Part shown: positions 29,436 through 38,951 of the stretch, piece by piece
How the letters are laid out: each line of letters begins with the position of its first letter
How positions within the stretch are numbered: the stretch's first letter is position 1
Assembly (NCBI GenBank): GCA_021776455.1
Contig: JAJFFX010000057.1
Location: forward strand, 1-64,000
Origin: Hyphococcus sp.
Lineage (GTDB): Bacteria; Pseudomonadota; Alphaproteobacteria; Caulobacterales; Parvularculaceae
Direction: 5' to 3'
DNA length: 64,000 nucleotides
Notes under the pieces: model-generated
Databases searched by the model: none
What the model was told of the DNA's origin: nothing
What the model saw: only the letters and a program-made list of their open reading frames with translations
Position numbers and translations under genes: made by a program

Positions 29436-30197
29436 GCGGTGCTGTTCCCACATTTTGACGTCGCGTAACCACCGTGCATTGCCGTAAATCAGCGCCAATG
29501 CGAAACCATAAACGCCGCCGCGGAAATATTGGTCGAGAAAATAACGCTTGGCGAAATAGAACGGCAATCCAAAGATTATCCGCACGATCAGATAGGGCCG
29601 TGATTTTAACGGCGCGGGGATTGATGAATTGCGATTGAGTTTCGCCGCCAGATGCGCCACGTCGGTAAAAGCGTAATGCAGCATGCGGGCTTTCATATGG
29701 CCGATCGGGATATTTTTCGGCAGCCTGAACTGGTCCCAGCCATCATGGTCCGGCGCGCGAATGATGCGGCGATCATAAACCTTGTGGCGGGTCTGGTTGC
29801 CGAAATCCATCCATGGCGCGCCAACCGGAGGGACCAGCGCCAGCATCGTCCGATAGATTTTCTTCGGCGGCTCGCCATCGGCAAATAGCGCCGCCAGCTC
29901 GCGCGCAAATTCCGGCGTCACAACTTCATCACCGTCAAGATCAAGCATCCAGTCATATGCACAAGCGTCTTCGGCAATGCGTTTCTGGCGGCCCCAGCCG
30001 GCCCACTCATGTTCTATGACGCGCGCGCCTGCCGCCCGTGCAAGGCTGACGGTTTGGTCGGTAGAGCCGGAATCCACAATAACCACCTCGCGCGCCGCCG
30101 TCAGCGCCGCGCGCACCACATCGGCGATCAAGCGCTCTTCGTTAAATGTGCGGATAATTGCCGATACTGGCGGGCGGGGATCGGGTGCGGATGTCAT
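29427..30197 (-). CDS. Glycosyltransferase family 2 (WaaE/KdtX-like)
   Basis: VSAIIRTFNEERLIADVVRAALTAAREVVIVDSGSTDQTVSLARAAGARVIEHEWAGWGRQKRIAEDAC. Confidence 0.92.
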   Translation of the reverse strand: MTSAPDPRPPVSAIIRTFNEERLIADVVRAALTAAREVVIVDSGSTDQTVSLARAAGARVIEHEWAGWGRQKRIAEDACAYDWMLDLDGDEVVTPEFARELAALFADGEPPKKIYRTMLALVPPVGAPWMDFGNQTRHKVYDRRIIRAPDHDGWDQFRLPKNIPIGHMKARMLHYAFTDVAHLAAKLNRNSSIPAPLKSRPYLIVRIIFGLPFYFAKRYFLDQYFRGGVYGFALALIYGNARWLRDVKMWEQHRKN

Positions 30198-30213
30198 GGT
30201 GGTTTCTAATGGG

Positions 30214-30250
30214 AAAACCGGCGCAGCGACAATAGGCTGCGCCGGATTTT
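30214..30250 (-). terminator. Intrinsic terminator after the DUF885 gene (possibly bidirectional)
   Basis: CCGGCGCAGC (30218-30227) / GCTGCGCCGG (30236-30245), flanked by AAAA on the left and ATTTTT on the right. Confidence 0.8.
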
Positions 30251-30265
30251 TCTGCTCGCCGCCGC

Positions 30266-32134
30266 CTAGGAGGCTTCGCTCTCAGCAATCCACGCGTCGA
30301 CATTTTCTTCGAGGATCGCCAGCGGCACGGCGCCGTTTTTTAGCACTACGTCATGGAATGCGCGAACATCGAAGCCATCGCCGAGTGCGGCTTCGGCGCG
30401 GCCGCGCAGCTCAAGAATTTTCAGCATGCCAATTTTATAGGCGGTCGCCTGACCCGGCATAACGATGTAGCGCTCAATCGCCTTGACGGCGTCGCCTTCC
30501 GGATTCGGCGTGTTGGTGAGGAGATAATCGATTGCATCCTGGCGCGTCCATTTCTTGTCGTGCAGGCCAGTATCGACGACGAGCCGCGCCGCGCGCCATA
30601 GCTCCATCGCCAGACGGCCAAAGTCGGAATAGGGATCTGCGTAAAAGCCCATCTCTTTGGGGGTATATTCCGAATAAAGACCCCAGCCTTCGGTGTAGGC
30701 GGTGACACTGCCAAATTTACGGAAACTGGGCAGGCCGTCGAGCTCTTGCGCGATTGCAAGCTGCATGTGATGACCGGGAATGCCTTCATGATAGGCGAGC
30801 GCTTCCATCTGATAAGTTGGCATGTCGGCCATGTTGTAGAGATTGGCGTAATATGTGCCGGGGCGCGATCCGTCCGGCGCTGGCCGCTGGTAGAACGCCT
30901 TTCCAGCGGCCTGTTCGCGAAACGGCTCCACGCGTTTGACGATAAGCTCAGCTTTCGGCTTGGTCAGGAATAAATCATCAAGCTGGCCGCGCATCGTGTC
31001 GATGATTTCCGTCGCCTCTTTCAGGTAGCGTGTTCGGCCTTCATCCGTGGTTGGATAGGTGAACTTTCCATCCGGATCGGTTCGCATATAAACGAAAAAA
31101 TCTTGTAGGGATCCGTCAAAACCGACAGCGTCTTTGATCTCGTTCATTTCAAGGTGAATGCGCGCAACCTCGCTCAAGCCGAGGTCATGGATTTGCGTCG
31201 GGGACATGGTGGTGGTGGTCATGGCTTCCAGCTGAAGCGCATAATAGTCGCCGCCATCAGGTAATTTCCACGCGCCGTCATCATTGGTTGCTGTTGCGGC
31301 TTGGGCCTCAAACATCGCAATCAGCGCTTCATAAGCCGGCTTTACCGAGCTTGTCATGGCGTCGGTTGCACGGACGAGGAGGTCTTCTTTTACGTCGTCG
31401 CTGACCTCCAATACATCCAGCTTCTTGGTGAAATCAGCAAGCAACGTTGACGGCTCGTCGCGATCATCGAAGGGTGCGCCGGTGATGATATTTTGCGAGG
31501 TTGCGATCATTTGCGGATAAGCCCAGCTTGGCGGGTTAATACCGCGTGCGAACTGATCCTCTGCGTTTTGCTGTTGCTGGCCGAGATAATCATCAACGCT
31601 GGCAAGCCGTGTAATATAGGCCTCCGCTTCGTCAACATTCTTGATGCGATGCTGGTTGATCATGAATGAGACAACGCCGGAATGCGGCCCTCTGAACTGG
31701 CTGAAGACATACCAGTGATTGCGGAAAGGAAACCGCCGGTCGGCAAGCTCGGTGTTGTATTCTGCAAGCCGGTAGGAAAGCTGTGCTTGGCGCTCGAGAT
31801 CGCCAAGCGCGAATGTCGCGCGCATCTCTGCGAGCGCGGCTATCTCCAGCGCATGGGACTCGCGTGCAAATTCATCACTGGCGTCGTCCCACTTGTCATA
31901 ATTGGTCCTGCGCCCAAGGAAGGTCTGGAACATTGGCGAGCGGGCAACCTGGCGTTCGAACTCGGCTTCAAACCAGGCATTGATGGCCTCGGTTTGTGAT
32001 TGCGCCTGGCTGGTTGTGGCCGCGCTTGCGGCAGGGTTGCTTTCCGGCGCAGATGTTTTCGCGCCTTCGCCACAGCTTGCTAACAGCGTTGCTGCGGCGG
32101 TTGAGAGAAGAAAAAATCGAAAATTGCTAGCCAT
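30266..32134 (-). CDS. DUF885 family lipoprotein (predicted metallopeptidase-like)
   Basis: Lipobox AAATLLASCGE; ALAYHEGIPGHHMQLAIAQEL and TAYTEGWGLYSEY. Confidence 0.93.
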   Translation of the reverse strand: MASNFRFFLLSTAAATLLASCGEGAKTSAPESNPAASAATTSQAQSQTEAINAWFEAEFERQVARSPMFQTFLGRRTNYDKWDDASDEFARESHALEIAALAEMRATFALGDLERQAQLSYRLAEYNTELADRRFPFRNHWYVFSQFRGPHSGVVSFMINQHRIKNVDEAEAYITRLASVDDYLGQQQQNAEDQFARGINPPSWAYPQMIATSQNIITGAPFDDRDEPSTLLADFTKKLDVLEVSDDVKEDLLVRATDAMTSSVKPAYEALIAMFEAQAATATNDDGAWKLPDGGDYYALQLEAMTTTTMSPTQIHDLGLSEVARIHLEMNEIKDAVGFDGSLQDFFVYMRTDPDGKFTYPTTDEGRTRYLKEATEIIDTMRGQLDDLFLTKPKAELIVKRVEPFREQAAGKAFYQRPAPDGSRPGTYYANLYNMADMPTYQMEALAYHEGIPGHHMQLAIAQELDGLPSFRKFGSVTAYTEGWGLYSEYTPKEMGFYADPYSDFGRLAMELWRAARLVVDTGLHDKKWTRQDAIDYLLTNTPNPEGDAVKAIERYIVMPGQATAYKIGMLKILELRGRAEAALGDGFDVRAFHDVVLKNGAVPLAILEENVDAWIAESEAS

Positions 32135-32225
32135 GCGCTACACCTCAAGAAATAGTTGAAAACTGCCGACAGAGATTTGCGCGGAGCCTATTGGATTGGA
32201 CAATCAACCGCAATAACGCTTCGTC

Positions 32226-33638
32226 TCAATCAAACGCAAAAGAAAACGGCGTCGCCATGCGCCGGTGTTCGTCAATGATGAGCCGGCGTTCCAGCGGCGG
32301 GTGGGCGCGTGCAGCGCATCCGGGCCTCGGGCAGAGCCGGCAAGTGACGCCAATCGGCGTTGGTACGGCGGTCTCAAAATCGAGCCCTTCAGCATAGATC
32401 AGCTGGCGCGCGTGTTTTATCTCGCAGCCAAGCGCGACAGCGCGTTCGGCCTTGGGCGCGCCAAAACCGGCTTCGCCGCCATGAACGGTGCGTGCGAGCG
32501 AGAAATACGTCTCGCCGTCGGGCAGCTGGACGGTCTGTGATATAATTTTGTGCGGTGTACGGAAGGCCTCGTGAATATTCCACAACGGACATGAGCCGCC
32601 ATAGCGCGCAAAGGGAAAAACGCCTGCGGAAAAGCGCTTTGAGACATTGCCGGCCGCGTCGATGCGCAAGAAGAAAAATGGAATGCCTTCCTTGCCGGGG
32701 CGCTGCATCGTTGTCAGGCGATGGCAGACCTGCTCAAAGCTTGCGCCAAAGCGCCGGCTAAGCGCCTCGATATCGTATTTCAAATCAGCCAGCGAGGCAA
32801 AAAACCGTTCGTATGGGAATATGATCGCGCCGGCGGCGTAATGGGCGAGCGCTGCGCGCGCGAGCCTCCGCCCGGCGTCGGTGTCGAAGGACGCCGCATT
32901 CACCGTGTCGTCGAGGGCCTTGCCCTGCTCTAGCAGAACCAATTGCAATACGGTTTGAAACACCCGGCTCGCCTGATCGAGCGCTTCTGAAATCGCGATT
33001 TGCGCGCGGTGGCGGTCATGGCGGCGATAGGCGCCAACCATGATGTCGCCGGGCAAAATCCGTAATGTCAGAGCGTGGCGCTTTTTAAACCTTTCGCCGA
33101 GCGCCTCCATCAGACCTCCGCCGCCAGCGCTGAGCGCCCGCGCCGTCTCCTCGCCGACCTCATCAAGCGCCGGGAAATGGTTGTGCGCTACGGCGATAAA
33201 TTCGCGCGCTTCCTCCAATGGGTCCGCAGGGCCAGACCGGCCGGCGGCGCGCGCCTCCATCACCGCCGACTGGCTGGCGCGATAGGATTGATAGAGCGCA
33301 GCGACTGCCTCGCCCATGGCGGGGTTGGCGGAGAGAAGGTCGCGTACATCCTCGCGCCCGACCGACAGCTCCTGAAAGATCGGATCGGCGAGTGCGGCTT
33401 CAAGCTGTGCGAAGGTCTCGTCCTCGCCGGAGGAAAAAACGCTGAGGTCGAGCGTGTAAGTTTCCGCAAGGCGTAAGAGGAGATCGGCCGGCAGCGGACG
33501 TTGGTTGCGCTCAATCAGCGTAATGTAGGAGGCTGAAATCTCCATATCCGCGGCCATCTGGGCCTGGGTGAGGCCGAGTTCGCGGCGGATCCGGCGCAGC
33601 CTTGGGCCGATAAATAGACGTCTGGATTCAGCGGCCAT
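32226..33638 (-). CDS. XRE-family regulator with ScfR/RamB-like C-terminal domains
   Basis: LFIGPRLRRIRRELGLTQAQMAADMEISASYITLIERNQRPLPADLLLRLAETY HTH; long C-terminus with CRLCPRPGCAARAHPPLERRLIID. Confidence 0.9.
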   Translation of the reverse strand: MAAESRRLFIGPRLRRIRRELGLTQAQMAADMEISASYITLIERNQRPLPADLLLRLAETYTLDLSVFSSGEDETFAQLEAALADPIFQELSVGREDVRDLLSANPAMGEAVAALYQSYRASQSAVMEARAAGRSGPADPLEEAREFIAVAHNHFPALDEVGEETARALSAGGGGLMEALGERFKKRHALTLRILPGDIMVGAYRRHDRHRAQIAISEALDQASRVFQTVLQLVLLEQGKALDDTVNAASFDTDAGRRLARAALAHYAAGAIIFPYERFFASLADLKYDIEALSRRFGASFEQVCHRLTTMQRPGKEGIPFFFLRIDAAGNVSKRFSAGVFPFARYGGSCPLWNIHEAFRTPHKIISQTVQLPDGETYFSLARTVHGGEAGFGAPKAERAVALGCEIKHARQLIYAEGLDFETAVPTPIGVTCRLCPRPGCAARAHPPLERRLIIDEHRRMATPFSFAFD

Positions 33639-33672
33639 TCGGGCGATCCTTAGCAGGTTTAAATATCGTTTC

Positions 33673-33772
33673 GAATCAGGAATGAATCTTTAACCATATA
33701 GCTGTTATGGCATAATATAACAAATATAACAACATAACAAAAATAATTGTTAGCAAGCCTATGGTGTGACTC
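33673..33772. promoter_or_regulatory. Intergenic control region between the ScfR-like regulator and isocitrate lyase
   Basis: GANTC at 33673, 33684 and 33768; ATAACA at 33717, 33726, 33734 and inverted TGTTAT at 33703. Confidence 0.5.
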
Positions 33773-33843
33773 ATTTATAATTGTGCGGCGCGGTGGGCCG
33801 GAGCAGCATGGGGGCCAGTTCAGATTTGAGAAGGGGATATGTA

Positions 33844-35133
33844 ATGTCGGATTTTGAAAAACTGACGCCCTCCGCGCCGGCAGGCCGGTTTGACGGGATT
33901 GAGCGCAATTACGGTGTTGACGAAGTGGCGCGTCTGCGCGGTTCGGTGCAGCTCACCCACACGCTCGCCGAACGCGGCGCCAACAAGCTGTGGGAGTTGT
34001 TAAAGTCCGAAGACTATATCAACGCGCTCGGCGCCTTGTCGGGCAATCAGGCGGTGCAGATGGCCAAGGCCGGGTTGAAAGCGATTTATCTTTCCGGCTG
34101 GCAGGTCGCGGGCGATTCCAATATATCCGCGCAAACCTATCCTGACCAATCTTTGTACCCCGCAAATTCCGGCCCCGAACTCGCCAAGCGTATCAACAAC
34201 GCGCTCACCCGAGCCGATCAGATCGAATTTGCCGAAGGCAATGTTGAGCGGGATTATTTCCTGCCGATCATCGCTGACGCCGAAGCCGGTTTTGGCGGGC
34301 CTTTAAACTGCTATGAGATTATGAAGGCTTATATTGAAGCCGGCGCCGCTGGTGTTCACTTCGAAGACCAGCTCGCCTCTGAAAAAAAATGCGGCCATCT
34401 CGGCGGTAAGGTCCTTATCCCAACCAAAGCTCATGAGCGTAATTTGAACGCCGCGCGGCTTGCAGCAGATGTCGCCGGCGTTGCAACCGTTTTGGTGGCG
34501 AGGACCGATGCGGAATCGGCCAAGCTGATCACTTCGGACATTGACGAGCGTGACCACGACTTTATCGACTTTGACCAGGGTCGCACGCCGGAAGGGTTCT
34601 ACCGCATCAAGGAAGGCGTCGGCGTTGAGCATTGCATCGCCCGCGGTCTCAGCTACGGCAAGAGCGCGGACCTGTTATGGTGGGAGACATCCAAGCCCAA
34701 TCTCGATGACGCAAAGAGATTTGCCGAGGCGATCCAGAAGAAATACCCCGGCAAGATGATGGCGTATAATTGCTCGCCGTCCTTCAACTGGGAAGCCAAT
34801 CTCGACAAGGAAACGATTGCAAAGTTTCAGCGCGAGCTTGGCGCGATGGGCTATAAATTCCAGTTTGTTACCCTGGCCGGGTTCCACTCGCTCAATTTCG
34901 GCATGTTCGAACTTGCCCGTGGTTACCGCGAGCGCGGCATGGCGGCATACTCAGACCTTCAGCAGGCAGAGTTTACGTCCGAACAGCATGGCTATCAGGC
35001 AACCCGTCACCAGCGCGAGGTTGGCACCGGCTATTTCGACCTCGTCGCCAAAACGCTTTCCGGCGGCCAGGCGTCGACCACGGCGATGGGTGAGTCTACC
35101 GAGAATGCGCAATTTAGATCTGCGGCCGAATAA
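33844..35133 (+). CDS. aceA: Isocitrate lyase
   Basis: [60 protein letters not shown] at 33844 preferred. Confidence 0.97.
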   Translation: MSDFEKLTPSAPAGRFDGIERNYGVDEVARLRGSVQLTHTLAERGANKLWELLKSEDYINALGALSGNQAVQMAKAGLKAIYLSGWQVAGDSNISAQTYPDQSLYPANSGPELAKRINNALTRADQIEFAEGNVERDYFLPIIADAEAGFGGPLNCYEIMKAYIEAGAAGVHFEDQLASEKKCGHLGGKVLIPTKAHERNLNAARLAADVAGVATVLVARTDAESAKLITSDIDERDHDFIDFDQGRTPEGFYRIKEGVGVEHCIARGLSYGKSADLLWWETSKPNLDDAKRFAEAIQKKYPGKMMAYNCSPSFNWEANLDKETIAKFQRELGAMGYKFQFVTLAGFHSLNFGMFELARGYRERGMAAYSDLQQAEFTSEQHGYQATRHQREVGTGYFDLVAKTLSGGQASTTAMGESTENAQFRSAAE

Positions 35134-35169
35134 GCGCGCGCCTCCGGCAAGCGCGTTTCTGGGGGAGAG

Positions 35170-35202
35170 CGCCGCCGCATGAGAATTGCGGCGGCGATTT
35201 TT
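35170..35202 (+). terminator. Rho-independent terminator after aceA
   Basis: CGCCGCCGCA (35170-35179) / TGCGGCGGCG (35187-35196) followed by ATTTTTGTT. Confidence 0.85.
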
Positions 35203-35241
35203 GTTGACCGGGTTTTGCTTAGGCCAGGGATTAAAAATCCT

Positions 35242-35955
35242 CTACCGGCTTGCTGTGCGTTCCAGATGCCGATCCGGGCGGCGTTGGCCCGGACCCCGCA
35301 GCCCTTCGGCTTTCTTCGCATTTTTGTCGCGCGCCGGCGGCGTGAAAATCGCCATTTTAACCTCGGTAAAATCATCAGCAAATGTTTCCGCTTCGGCTTT
35401 GGCGCCTTGCGACAGCGAGGCATTGAGATGGTCGATGACCTTCGGGTAAACCGGGGCAAGGCCATAGAGGTCTCGGGTCGCGTTGTCCTTATAGACCAGC
35501 GCCCAGCCCATGGCCTCTGTCGGGGCGGCGCCAACATTTACGGTATGCGGTGACGATGGAGCGCCGCTCAAGACCATAGCGAGGCGCCATTGTGCGCGCG
35601 CGTTTCCGGCCCATGCGGCGCGGCGCAACCAAAACAGACCTTCTTGTGTAAGCAAAGCCGCCTGCTCGCTCGGTGACGCCGTTTCAAGCAGGCAAGCGCC
35701 AAGCTCATATTGTGCGACCTCATAACCCTCGCCGAAACCTGCTATCACCCGATAGGCAGGGACTGCCGTTTTGCAACCTTTTTCGGCCTGGACGTTGCGG
35801 GCGTACTTTAATAGTCGCTCCGGCTGATCGAGACCGGGGCCGTGCGCCGCCTCGCCGGGTGGTTTGCCCGTGGCGCAGGCGCCGAGCAGGGCGACAGCTA
35901 CGATCGTTGTGAGGATTGTTGCAGGGAGTCGGGTTATACTGATGATTACAGACAA
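35242..35955 (-). CDS. Lipoprotein with Sel1-like repeat features
   Basis: 237 aa; lipobox VALLGACATG; YEVAQYELGACLLE ... EGLFWLRRAAWAGNARAQWRLAMVL. Confidence 0.75.
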   Translation of the reverse strand: MSVIISITRLPATILTTIVAVALLGACATGKPPGEAAHGPGLDQPERLLKYARNVQAEKGCKTAVPAYRVIAGFGEGYEVAQYELGACLLETASPSEQAALLTQEGLFWLRRAAWAGNARAQWRLAMVLSGAPSSPHTVNVGAAPTEAMGWALVYKDNATRDLYGLAPVYPKVIDHLNASLSQGAKAEAETFADDFTEVKMAIFTPPARDKNAKKAEGLRGPGQRRPDRHLERTASR

Positions 35956-36311
35956 GGCGGTATCCTTCCCAAGATGACGACACGCCCCCGCATGGCTTTA
36001 TACGCTACAGCAATGGCGGTCCGTCGAAAACATATAAAAAATTTTTGCCGTCCTAACGATCTGGGCGCTCGGGTTCAGAACGGGCTAACGGATCCGCAAA
36101 ATGCGCGCCCCCTCTGATTGTGCTGCGATGCAAAATTTACAACCCTGAGAGGGTAGTCTTCAAAGAAACCTATATTTGGTGAAAAGTTATCCTCACGCTC
36201 CAGGGGCGCCCTATGATTGCTTTCGTGGCGTTTTTTACGCTTGACGGGATGCTGGCGGCATGGGGTTTTCTTGCCGCGCGCGCCTCAATAGATTAACCTT
36301 GCAGCCAAGGG

Positions 36312-37613
36312 GTGAGCTTTGTGGATATATTTTGGGCCAATCGCCTGGTGTTGAGCGTGGCTGCGCTAGTGTTGACGGCCGCCGGCGTTGCAACGGCCGT
36401 CGCGCAGACGACCACGGCATCCATACCCACGATTGATCCCGCTACCACTTTCAGTGTGACGCTGCCAGTGCAGGATCCTGGTGTCATCGATTTTGAAAAT
36501 GTCGACGGGCCGCGACAGGGCGCCGGTATTGAACTTAGCGATCAATATGCGGCCTCACACGGCGTGCGGTTCGGTCGCGGCGCCAGTGTTCATTTTTGCG
36601 CCCGTGTCTTTGATGATGTGAACGCGTCCTTATGTTCTTACCCGCAGGCGGCGAGCGGGCGGCGCGCGGCGGCGCATGATGTGCGTTCCGGCGGTCCGGC
36701 CATGGTGATGGACTTTTCGAAAAGCGTCTCGCTGGTGATGATGCGCATTAATCCAACCGGCGGGGCTGAGGGCGAGGCTTTTGTCGCCGAGCTTCGCGGG
36801 TTTGACGCCAGCGGTGCGCAGCGTGCGCAGGCGGACATTCGTTTTAACTGGTCCAAAGACGCCTTCACCTGGCCGACAAGCGTTGCGCTAGAAAGTGGTC
36901 GCGCCCAGCTTTCGCAGGTTACGGTGTTGCTGCGCCGTGTGGCGCAAAACAATCAGCCGGTGCGTTTTCTGATTGACGATCTCTCGTTGCAATACGCAAC
37001 CGAGAACGCCGTTTCGCCGGTCGCAGCCGCAATTGCCGAACAAAAAGGTCCGCCGCGCGCAACCGATACGCAGGTGGTTCAATCCGAGGGGGTCGGCGCC
37101 GCCCAAGCCGCGTTGCGGGTCTATCCGGCGGCGGTGCGAAAACGCACGGTCATCGATTGGGACGGGGTTGAATTGGCGCTCGGCACACAAAAAGACATGG
37201 CGCTGGCGGCGACGCCCTATAGCGGCGAGCGTTTTGTCGCGGCCGCCGAGCTGCCTTTACTGTTGCCAGCCTCGGCTGAGCCCGGCTCGACGGTCATTGT
37301 CGGCAACCGCGACAGCTATAATGCATACTTCAAAGTCGGCGACGTTGCCTACAGCCTATACGGTTCGCGGCTTTTAACGGTGATCGCAAAGAACGACGAC
37401 GCGCCCGGCGTCAATGATACGGTGACCTTCGCCGGAACCGAACAGGCGCTGACAGCAAGTTTTGCGGTTTATGGCGCGGCCTATGCGCTGACCCGGCATT
37501 GCGCCGACGAAAGCGTCACCGCCGATCCCACCTGTCATGATCGCGATGCGCTGGCGATGATTGCTGGTGATCTGGTGGTTGTGGTTGGCGATGCCGGGAG
37601 GGCGCGGCCATGA
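36312..37613 (+). CDS. Hypothetical secreted protein
   Basis: 433 aa; N-terminal hydrophobic signal (LVLSVAALVLTAAGVATAVA); stop overlaps the start of the M23 gene. Confidence 0.8.
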   Translation: MSFVDIFWANRLVLSVAALVLTAAGVATAVAQTTTASIPTIDPATTFSVTLPVQDPGVIDFENVDGPRQGAGIELSDQYAASHGVRFGRGASVHFCARVFDDVNASLCSYPQAASGRRAAAHDVRSGGPAMVMDFSKSVSLVMMRINPTGGAEGEAFVAELRGFDASGAQRAQADIRFNWSKDAFTWPTSVALESGRAQLSQVTVLLRRVAQNNQPVRFLIDDLSLQYATENAVSPVAAAIAEQKGPPRATDTQVVQSEGVGAAQAALRVYPAAVRKRTVIDWDGVELALGTQKDMALAATPYSGERFVAAAELPLLLPASAEPGSTVIVGNRDSYNAYFKVGDVAYSLYGSRLLTVIAKNDDAPGVNDTVTFAGTEQALTASFAVYGAAYALTRHCADESVTADPTCHDRDALAMIAGDLVVVVGDAGRARP

Positions 37614-38506
37614 GCTACATTCTCGCCCGGGGTGATAAAAAATGGATCGGCGTCGCGGCGATCACGTTTCTACTTGCCGCCTGCACTGATAACACAGGCG
37701 CGCCGCCGCCTGATCCTGATCCCGATCCGATTCCAGCACCGGTCGATCCGGCTTTGCCAACAGGCTGGCAAAATCCGCCGGGCGATCTTCTTGCCGGCTC
37801 ATCGACGACCCATGGCTCCACCGGCGTCACTGACGCTAGCGTTGTCTCGCCTTTCATGCGGTTTCCGTTTGAGGAAGGTCCTGCTTTTTTAAACTCGCAA
37901 ATTTTCGGTCAGGGCGGCGGCGGTTACGGCGGCGGCGAATGGCCGGGGCCGGGGGGCTCTGAAAACGACGCAGAGAATTTCGACTATGCATGGCGCGATA
38001 ATTTCTGCGAGGCGCGCACCAACCCTTCCAAGCACACAAACGCGCTTTGTGAGGGCGGACTTGGGCATAACGGGCAGGATATAAGACCAGCTACTTGCGA
38101 GAACGCCGTGCACTGGATCGTCGCCCCTGAAGACGGTCATATCAGCTGGGTCGGGTCGATATCGGTCAATGTCTTCGGTGCGCAAAGCGGCTATATCTAC
38201 AAGCATTTGCATATGCAAAAGCCGTTACCGGGCTGGGTTAAAGTCGGCGCGCCAGTGACCAAAGGCCAGCGGATCGCGCGCGTTTCCGACCGCCTGTCTG
38301 TATCCTCGCGCGCAACCACAGTGCATCTGCATTTTGAAATTCACGGCTCGGCGGAAATCGACGGCGTCATGCGCACCGGGCCATTGCCGCCATATTCAAG
38401 TCTAGTGGAAGCCTATATGGATCTAGTCGCCGACAATCCGGATCAAATAGACCCGGTTACGCCGCCAGCGGACATAACCAAGTGCACAGAGCCGCAATGG
38501 CCGTAG
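37610..38506 (+). CDS. M23-family (LytM-like) peptidase lipoprotein
   Basis: Lipobox TFLLAACTD; Pro/Asp linker; LytM-type ligands GHNGQD (HxxxD) and HLHFEIHG (HxH). Confidence 0.85.
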   Translation: MSYILARGDKKWIGVAAITFLLAACTDNTGAPPPDPDPDPIPAPVDPALPTGWQNPPGDLLAGSSTTHGSTGVTDASVVSPFMRFPFEEGPAFLNSQIFGQGGGGYGGGEWPGPGGSENDAENFDYAWRDNFCEARTNPSKHTNALCEGGLGHNGQDIRPATCENAVHWIVAPEDGHISWVGSISVNVFGAQSGYIYKHLHMQKPLPGWVKVGAPVTKGQRIARVSDRLSVSSRATTVHLHFEIHGSAEIDGVMRTGPLPPYSSLVEAYMDLVADNPDQIDPVTPPADITKCTEPQWP

Positions 38507-38546
38507 GGCTGGGCCATCAGTATACAAAGTAAAATGAAAAACAAAC

Positions 38547-38903
38547 GTGACGGCGCCCGGAAAAATTCTTAAACGCACCGCCCTTGGGGCGCTTTGGCTC
38601 TATAAGCACACGCTCTCGCCGGTGTTGTACTTCCTCGGCGCGCGCTGCCGGCATTATCCGAGCTGTTCTGATTACGCTGCCGAGGCGTTTGGCCGCCATC
38701 CGCCATGGCGCGCCTTCTGGCTCGCCCTCTCGCGGCTGTCGCGCTGCCACCCTTTCGGCAGCCATGGCATTGATCCCGTGCCAGAAGGCCCGGGCGGTGC
38801 ATGGTGGCAAATCTGGCGCCTCGGCGACTGGGTATGGACCGAAAGGGGCGGTGAGGAACCATCGAAACCGCCAGCAACGCTTGACGAACTGCCCGGCCTT
38901 TGA
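38547..38903 (+). CDS. yidD: Membrane protein insertion efficiency factor YidD
   Basis: ALWLYKHTLSPVLYFLGARCRHYPSCSDYAAEAFGRH ... RLSRCHPFGSHGIDPVP. Confidence 0.95.
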   Translation: MTAPGKILKRTALGALWLYKHTLSPVLYFLGARCRHYPSCSDYAAEAFGRHPPWRAFWLALSRLSRCHPFGSHGIDPVPEGPGGAWWQIWRLGDWVWTERGGEEPSKPPATLDELPGL

Positions 38904-38951
38904 GAAGGGTCGGAGCTATCTTCGCGCCTGCAAAATATGAGAATAACGACC

